The notes under the pieces were generated by a model, which saw nothing but the letters and a program-made list of their open reading frames with translations, was not told where the DNA came from and did no database searches. This document shows positions 40,227 through 44,284 of a stretch of DNA of 44,284 nucleotides, one piece after another; the stretch's first letter is position 1; the number at the start of each line of letters is the position of its first letter. The translations under genes were made by a program, and so were the position numbers. The stretch comes from a virus. The stretch is from positions 1 through 44,284 of the IMG/VR virus record IMGVR_UViG_3300029268_000003; one strand, written 5' to 3'.

Positions 40227-41045
40227 ATGCAAAGTAGAATTAATTTATTCAAACAATTGAGAGCATATTATAGCTTCGTATTTAACGAAAACAAGAATAT
40301 TACTCCATCACATACAAGCCTTTATATGTTTCTATTAAATCAAAACAATCGTGCAAATTGGGTTGAATGGTTTAAATGCCCAGCCGATACTGCTATGTAT
40401 GGAGCATTAATAAATTCAAATAAAACATATTACAAAATATTAAATGAATTGGTTGATTTTGGATTAATAGAATTACAAAAAGGAATAAATAATTATAAGG
40501 CACCTAAAATAAAAATAGTTATTTTAAATTACGAAAATGATATGGAAAAACCTGAAATTCAAATACCAGAATTAGAAAGTAGTAGTGTATTAAATACACG
40601 GCTACTTACACCTCTACTTACACAGCTACATACACTTCTACCTACACTCATAGATAAACATAATACTAATTTACAATTAACTTTAAAACTAACTAAAAAG
40701 AAGCGTGAAGATAAATCTTCTCTTTACACAAAAATAATTGACATTTATTCATTATGGTTTTTTAATAAATTTAAAACAAAAATTCAATTTGACGGTTCGG
40801 ACGGAAAGGCTGTAAAAAAAATAATTTCATATTTGGAATCAAACGAGGCAGGTGACGAAAATGTTATTAAAAATTTTACAGTCGTTTTAAATAATTATGA
40901 CCAATGGGATAAGTTTTATAAAAAACAAACACGAATAAGGCAAATAGAATCTAATTTATCGAATATAATAACATCATTTAAAAATGGAAACGAAAAATTC
41001 TCAGAAGAATCAATTAATGCAGCATACGAAAGATTTGGAAAATAA
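40227..41045 (+). CDS. Putative replication initiator (winged-helix, DnaD-like plan)
   Basis: 272 aa. N-terminal winged-helix-like domain with NITPSHTSLYMFLLNQNNRA, WVEWFKCPADTAMYGALINS and KTYYKILNELVDFGLIELQK, a segment typical of replication initiators of Bacteroidota phages and plasmids. A linker rich in Thr/Leu (LLTPLLTQLHTLLPTLIDKH) leads to a C-terminal helical domain (IISYLESNEAGDENVIKNFT; NYDQWDKFYKKQTRIRQIES) with the 'YxxWxxFYxK'-like element seen in DnaD-type proteins. It probably loads the host replicative helicase at the phage origin. Translation may be governed by the pseudoknot upstream. Confidence 0.65.
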   Translation: MQSRINLFKQLRAYYSFVFNENKNITPSHTSLYMFLLNQNNRANWVEWFKCPADTAMYGALINSNKTYYKILNELVDFGLIELQKGINNYKAPKIKIVILNYENDMEKPEIQIPELESSSVLNTRLLTPLLTQLHTLLPTLIDKHNTNLQLTLKLTKKKREDKSSLYTKIIDIYSLWFFNKFKTKIQFDGSDGKAVKKIISYLESNEAGDENVIKNFTVVLNNYDQWDKFYKKQTRIRQIESNLSNIITSFKNGNEKFSEESINAAYERFGK

Positions 41046-41319
41046 TCTTCCGGCTTTAGTTGATTCAAACAAACCAATATTTATCAGTGAGTATTATAAT
41101 AAAATGACTGTGGCAACTGCCCAGCAATCAACTCAAATATCTTCTATTAGACACGAAAAAGGTGTAGAATATTTAGAAAAGTTAATTATAAAGGTGATAA
41201 CAGAAGTTTTAAAACTTATTCCAAATGATTTTAAAACCGACAATGTTATATATTTCACAAAATTAATTGTCAATGAATTTTGGCGGTGGAAAATAGATGA
41301 CATAATGTATGGGTTATAA
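40984..41319 (+). CDS. Hypothetical protein in replication region, 111 aa
   Basis: Not recognised. Helical: LVDSNKPIFISEYYNKMTVA, then VEYLEKLIIKVITEVLKLIP and a C-terminal FTKLIVNEFWRWKIDDIMYG. The last part resembles the 'NEFW.xK..DI' element of proteins that accompany replication initiators in these phages, but it may be truncated. It overlaps the previous gene by 62 nt; base use and frame support it. The 165 bp after it contain only a 20-codon ORF (41309-41371) of doubtful reality and the candidate -7 box. Confidence 0.55.
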   Translation: METKNSQKNQLMQHTKDLENNLPALVDSNKPIFISEYYNKMTVATAQQSTQISSIRHEKGVEYLEKLIIKVITEVLKLIPNDFKTDNVIYFTKLIVNEFWRWKIDDIMYGL

Positions 41320-41449
41320 AGTTGATTTAATAAAATTAACAAAAGAATTAACGGAAATTGAAAATAAATAAGCGTCCAAAACATCAAAACAATATAAAAA
41401 TTAGTTATCAAACATATAAATCAATATATTTTAATCAAATAAATGAACT

Positions 41450-41457
41450 TAAATTTG
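41450..41457 (+). promoter_or_regulatory. Candidate -7 element TAAATTTG
   Basis: Exact TAnnTTTG, 28 nt before the ATG at 41485. TTTT at 41429-41432 lies 17 nt upstream as a weak -33 box. Confidence 0.45.
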
Positions 41458-41484
41458 TAGAAAATTAACTTAAAATTAAAACAA

Positions 41485-42072
41485 ATGACAAAATCACAGA
41501 AAAACATTTTTGAGATTATAAAGAATAATCCTCAAATAACCAGCACTAAAATTGCTGAATTGACAAAAATGCCGATTAAAACGGTTGCAAATAATTTAAT
41601 TATTATGAATGCAGAAAACATCATAAATCGTGAAATGATTGAAAAACGGTTATGTTATACGGTTAAAGAAGTAAAATCGGAAGAAACTTTACCAATCGAA
41701 AAAGAAACACCTTCACATACACTCGAAAAAAAGCAACCAAAGGCTGTGAAAACTGTTTTAAAGGGCGAAAAGAAAAAAGTAACGCCAAAGGTTGTAAAAA
41801 AAGAAAAGGACGTAGTAATTAAAGTTAAATATGAAAAACAAAAAGGTGTTTCAAAAATTGTAATGGCTGAAATTGCAAAAGGTAAAACAACTTTAGAATC
41901 ACTAAATAAAATTCTTTTAAAAACATTTCCAGAAAGACCGGAAAAAAACAACAAAACATATTTTGCTAATTTTCTTAAAGGCAAACGACCTCTTTTAATT
42001 GAAAGACGGCAAAAAGTGGAATTAATTATTGAAATGGAAAACGATGTTGCTTATTATTCGTTAAAAAAATAA
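41485..42072 (+). CDS. Winged-helix protein with lysine-rich linker, 195 aa
   Basis: N-terminal helix-turn-helix of MarR-like type: SQKNIFEIIKNNPQITSTKI, AELTKMPIKTVANNLIIMNA, NREMIEKRLCYTV. A basic low-complexity linker (GEKKKVTPKVVKKEKDVVIK) follows. A C-terminal domain (SKIVMAEIAKGKTTLESLNK; FANFLKGKRPLLIERRQKVE) looks like a second helical DNA-binding unit. A transcriptional or replication regulator. It shares a stop/start (TAATG) with the methyltransferase gene, so the two are co-expressed. Confidence 0.7.
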   Translation: MTKSQKNIFEIIKNNPQITSTKIAELTKMPIKTVANNLIIMNAENIINREMIEKRLCYTVKEVKSEETLPIEKETPSHTLEKKQPKAVKTVLKGEKKKVTPKVVKKEKDVVIKVKYEKQKGVSKIVMAEIAKGKTTLESLNKILLKTFPERPEKNNKTYFANFLKGKRPLLIERRQKVELIIEMENDVAYYSLKK

Positions 42073-42800
42073 TGGGTATTGTTTCAAATATCTATTTAAT
42101 AGATTGTCTGGAATACATGAAAACTATTCCAGACAAATATTTTAATCTTGCAATTTGCGACCCGCCCTACGGTATTGGTTTTTCAGATTACGAACGCTAT
42201 TCAAGAAGAACAAAAACAAAAAAACGCTATACCGAAACAGGGGAAAAAAAATGGGATAACGATATTCCAATAAAAGAATATTTCTTTGAATTAATAAGAA
42301 TAAGTAAAGAACAAATTATATTTGGTGGTAATTATTTTACATGTTTAACAGGAGATGAAACACCTAATTTAAAAACAATTCAACAATTTAAAAAATATAT
42401 TGAGAAATCAAAACAAAATTGGATATTTTGGTATAAAAAAAATCCAGTTCCAAACTTTGCAGATGGTGAACTTGCATGGTCTTCATTTGGCTATAATGAA
42501 CAAATCGATTTAATGTATTATGGCAATGTAGGTAGGGATAGAATACAAATACATCCAACGCAAAAACCAATATATTTATATAAAATAATTTTAAATAAAT
42601 ATGCTAAACAAGGCGATAAAATTTTTGATTCACACATGGGTTCTGGTAGTTCTGTTATTGCGGCTTGTGAAATGGATTTTGAAATAACGGCATGTGAAAT
42701 TGATAAAGATTATTTTGAAGGTGCAAAAAAAAGAATTGAAAATCATTTATTGCAACTTGATATATTTAAAAACAAACCAGAAATTATTTTTAATATATAA
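42072..42800 (+). CDS. Beta-class DNA N-methyltransferase (N6-adenine or N4-cytosine)
   Basis: 242 aa. Motif IV ICDPPYGIGF (DPPY at 30-33) lies near the N-terminus and the AdoMet-binding motif I HMGSGSSVIAACEMDFEITA near the C-terminus, the order of beta-class N6_N4_Mtase enzymes. Intermediate elements are EQIIFGGNYFTCL, WIFWYKKNPVPNFADGELAW and HPTQKPIYLYKIILNKYAKQ. No cognate restriction gene is nearby, so it is an orphan methylase that may protect phage DNA or mark origins. Target sequence unknown. Confidence 0.92.
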   Translation: MGIVSNIYLIDCLEYMKTIPDKYFNLAICDPPYGIGFSDYERYSRRTKTKKRYTETGEKKWDNDIPIKEYFFELIRISKEQIIFGGNYFTCLTGDETPNLKTIQQFKKYIEKSKQNWIFWYKKNPVPNFADGELAWSSFGYNEQIDLMYYGNVGRDRIQIHPTQKPIYLYKIILNKYAKQGDKIFDSHMGSGSSVIAACEMDFEITACEIDKDYFEGAKKRIENHLLQLDIFKNKPEIIFNI

Positions 42801-42806
42801 ATAAAA

Positions 42807-43046
42807 ATGAAATTTCCTCATAAAAAATTAGTAGAAGCCGGATTCATTATGTACGACTTCAAAGACGATGAGATACATTACAAGAACCATTCTATCGGTA
42901 AGGATGTAAGTATTGAGGTAACGACAGAATATAAGCCTTTAAAACAATATGTAGAATTAAATATAAAGGAACGTTACCAAAAAATAGAGGTTAAATCATT
43001 CGATGACTTACTTTTACTTTGCAAACTTCTAAATATTTTAAAATAA
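42807..43046 (+). CDS. Hypothetical protein, 79 aa
   Basis: Not recognised. FPHKKLVEAGFIMYDFKDDE and YKNHSIGKDVSIEVTTEYKP form a small alpha/beta fold, ending in a helix FDDLLLLCKLLNILK. It follows the methyltransferase with a 6-bp gap. Confidence 0.55.
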   Translation: MKFPHKKLVEAGFIMYDFKDDEIHYKNHSIGKDVSIEVTTEYKPLKQYVELNIKERYQKIEVKSFDDLLLLCKLLNILK

Positions 43047-43066
43047 AATAACATCTTTATTCTAAT

Positions 43067-43411
43067 ATGCGGGAAACATTATACATTATATCCGACATCG
43101 AAAAAGAAAACCTACAGCAATTAATTCAAAGATTAAGCGATAAAGGGTATCAAATACTAAACACGCATAGAAATACAGCATTGTCTGATTTAACATTATG
43201 TGAAAAAGTACTTTTATTGCCGGGTTATGATAACAATGAACACTGTAGAAAATTATATAGTCTAGCATTAAGTTTGAATAAAATATTTATTAGCAGATTA
43301 CAATGCTATAATAAATACAGTCCAATTCAACACAGAATTGCAGCAACATACAGAAGTATAGGAAGAAACAGAATGGAAGATGTAAAATTACTGTTCAATA
43401 ACATAGAATGA
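43067..43411 (+). CDS. DUF4406-like nucleotide-hydrolase-fold protein, 114 aa
   Basis: LYIISDIEKENLQQLIQRLS, DKGYQILNTHRNTALSDL, LCEKVLLLPGYDNNEHCRKL and YSLALSLNKIFISR follow the pattern 'YISG...A...L...G..V.NP ... D.V.LLPG...S.GA..E..LA..LG..V' of DUF4406/nucleoside 2-deoxyribosyltransferase-like proteins. The diagnostic catalytic residues are only partly present (D near 74, E77), so activity is uncertain. Short for the family. Confidence 0.5.
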   Translation: MRETLYIISDIEKENLQQLIQRLSDKGYQILNTHRNTALSDLTLCEKVLLLPGYDNNEHCRKLYSLALSLNKIFISRLQCYNKYSPIQHRIAATYRSIGRNRMEDVKLLFNNIE

Positions 43412-43425
43412 TATGTTTTAAAACA

Positions 43426-43456
43426 TTGCCTTATAAATTAGTATGACATACTTTTG
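43426..43456 (+). promoter_or_regulatory. Bacteroidota-type promoter for the 43488 operon
   Basis: TTG (43426-43428), a 20-nt spacer and TACTTTTG (43449-43456), an exact TAnnTTTG. ATG at 43488 lies 32 nt downstream with the leader ccatagcgattATG, as at 6633. It should drive the acidic protein, the repeat protein and, across the circular join, the 499 gene. Confidence 0.65.
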
Positions 43457-43487
43457 TCAAAGTTAAACTTAAAAAACCATAGCGATT

Positions 43488-43796
43488 ATGAAAAGAACTT
43501 ACGATATAGAAGTTGAAGAAGAAAAAGACTTCACGGTAGAATTTACAGCAGAACCACACAAAGAAGATGACGGCATAGGTGCTTATGAATTTTGGGGCAT
43601 GAAAGGTCACGACTCGCAGCCATACATATCTTGTGAGCGTTCAGATATAACGTGGAAAAAAGAGTTGCACAGCGACGAGCAAAATAAGCAAATCGAGCAA
43701 TACTTGGAAAAGAATTACGAAACAATTGAAACGGAATTCTGCAAGGAATACGAAGACAACTTGCCAGACAAAGCAGATTTTATTGACGAAAATTAA
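43488..43796 (+). CDS. Acidic hypothetical protein, 102 aa
   Basis: Not recognised. Very acidic (EVEEEKDFTVEFTAEPHKED; NLPDKADFIDEN at the end) with GAYEFWGMKGHDSQPYISCE in the centre. Acidic small early proteins of phages are often DNA mimics or inhibitors, but nothing here proves it. Begins with the shared ccatagcgattATG leader. Confidence 0.6.
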   Translation: MKRTYDIEVEEEKDFTVEFTAEPHKEDDGIGAYEFWGMKGHDSQPYISCERSDITWKKELHSDEQNKQIEQYLEKNYETIETEFCKEYEDNLPDKADFIDEN

Positions 43797-43815
43797 ACTT
43801 AAAATAAAACTATAT

Positions 43816-44284
43816 ATGATAAAAGAAGAAATAATCACAACCTATAAAGGTTTTGATGAAAATTTAAAATGTAAAGATTATCAATTTGAAATTGGAAAAT
43901 CTTATGAAGAAAAAGGCAAAATCAAAGCGTGTAATAATGGATTTCATGCCTGTCCTCAACCTTTAGATGTGTTTTCTTATTATTCACCAACAACTAATAG
44001 ATTCGCAGAAGTTGAACAATCCGGAACACTAGATAAAAGCGAATCAGATAAAATATGTTCGTCTAAGATAACCATTAAAGGTGAGATAAATTTATTCAAT
44101 CTATTAAAAATAGGTGTTGAAAAAATATTATCAACCGTGAATTGGAAAGACAATAAAGCAACGAATACAGGATATAGTAGTGCTGCAACGAATACAGGAG
44201 ATAGAAGTGCTGCAACGAATACAGGATATAGAAGTGCTGCAACGAATACAGGAGATAGTAGTGCTGCAACGAATACAGGAAATA
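43816..44284 (+). CDS. DUF7666-like repeat protein, N-terminal part (continues at base 2)
   Basis: ATG at 43816; 122 codons up to the join at 44181, where the frame runs into base 2 without a break. The N-terminal domain is TTYKGFDENLKCKDYQFEIG then KSYEEKGKIKACNNGFHACP and PLDVFSYYSP, followed by RFAEVEQSGTLDKSESDKIC and SSKITIKGEINLFNLLKIG: the DUF7666 plan (YKGFD..L.C ... CENGFHAC..PLDV..YY.P...R...V...G). Nonapeptide AATNTG repeats start at about residue 114. The domain's function is unknown; it occurs in phages and in toxin-associated genes. Confidence 0.9.
   Translation, partial: MIKEEIITTYKGFDENLKCKDYQFEIGKSYEEKGKIKACNNGFHACPQPLDVFSYYSPTTNRFAEVEQSGTLDKSESDKICSSKITIKGEINLFNLLKIGVEKILSTVNWKDNKATNTGYSSAATNTGDRSAATNTGYRSAATNTGDSSAATNTGN
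44155..44284. repeat. Right end: start of tandem array and right copy of the terminal repeat
   Basis: The first, degenerate 27-bp unit (aaagcaacgaatacaggata...) begins at about 44155. From 44181 the sequence is identical to 1-104. With both ends joined, the array has about 12 units. Confidence 0.9.

Overview
This window is the essentially complete genome of a tailed phage with a contractile tail (myovirus). It infects, or is integrated in, a member of the Bacteroidota. The first 104 bases are repeated exactly at the right end (44181-44284). One gene (DUF7666-like, nonapeptide repeats) starts at 43816 and finishes at 493 across that join. The molecule is therefore circular or circularly permuted, about 44,180 bp, and the contig was cut inside a tandem repeat. 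Every gene I accept is on the + strand. Host clues are the low GC, Bacteroidota-type promoters (TTG, 19-20 bp, TAnnTTTG), a near absence of Shine-Dalgarno sequences, an 'LFSC' lipobox, and signal peptides ending in 'SQ'.

Layout. (1) 1-2466: end of the repeat protein, then a recombination pair: RecT-type annealing protein and a PD-(D/E)xK exonuclease with Cas4/AddB-like cysteines. (2) 2467-5481: a foreign-looking block of five single-gene units, each ending in a 50-60 bp imperfect hairpin bounded by YTAAC...GTTA. These have the architecture of integron attC sites and the block looks like a gene-cassette array. It carries a small coiled-coil protein, a zinc-ribbon protein, a DEDDh exonuclease, a PAPS-reductase-like PP-loop protein and an unknown. 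No integron integrase is present. (3) 5524-11517: early genes, including a possible NinB/Orf-like protein, SSB, NinG, a Tad2-like small protein and many small conserved or unknown proteins. (4) 11517-14723: packaging, with small and large terminase subunits separated by small genes (one SEC-C zinc microprotein). (5) 14851-39305: a winged-helix regulator, a good late promoter (15113-15142), and a long Mu-like/Bacteroidota-type morphogenesis operon. Its order is DUF1320 connector, DUF935 portal, baseplate J and I-like proteins, fibre, lipoprotein, Mu F-like, Mu G-like, ClpP-like protease/scaffold, decoration protein, major capsid, TPR protein, sheath, tube, tail chaperone with -1 frameshift, tape measure, hub, spike, gp25-like, LysM, fibres, lysis genes (M15 endopeptidase and holin/spanin candidates) and an amidohydrolase. 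A strong terminator follows at 39355-39389. (6) 39447-44284: a second early region with a candidate replication initiator preceded by an elaborate pseudoknot, a winged-helix protein, a beta-class DNA methyltransferase and small unknowns, ending in the repeat protein.

How it works together: RecT, exonuclease, SSB and NinG support recombination-dependent replication. TerS/TerL package DNA through the DUF935 portal into a capsid matured by the ClpP-like protease. Sheath, tube, tape measure and baseplate form a short contractile tail. I see no integrase, transposase or CI-like repressor, so the Mu-like head genes do not imply Mu-like transposition. The most unusual features are the integron-like cassette array inside a phage recombination operon and the two interleaved long inverted repeats (pseudoknot) just upstream of the putative replication initiator.
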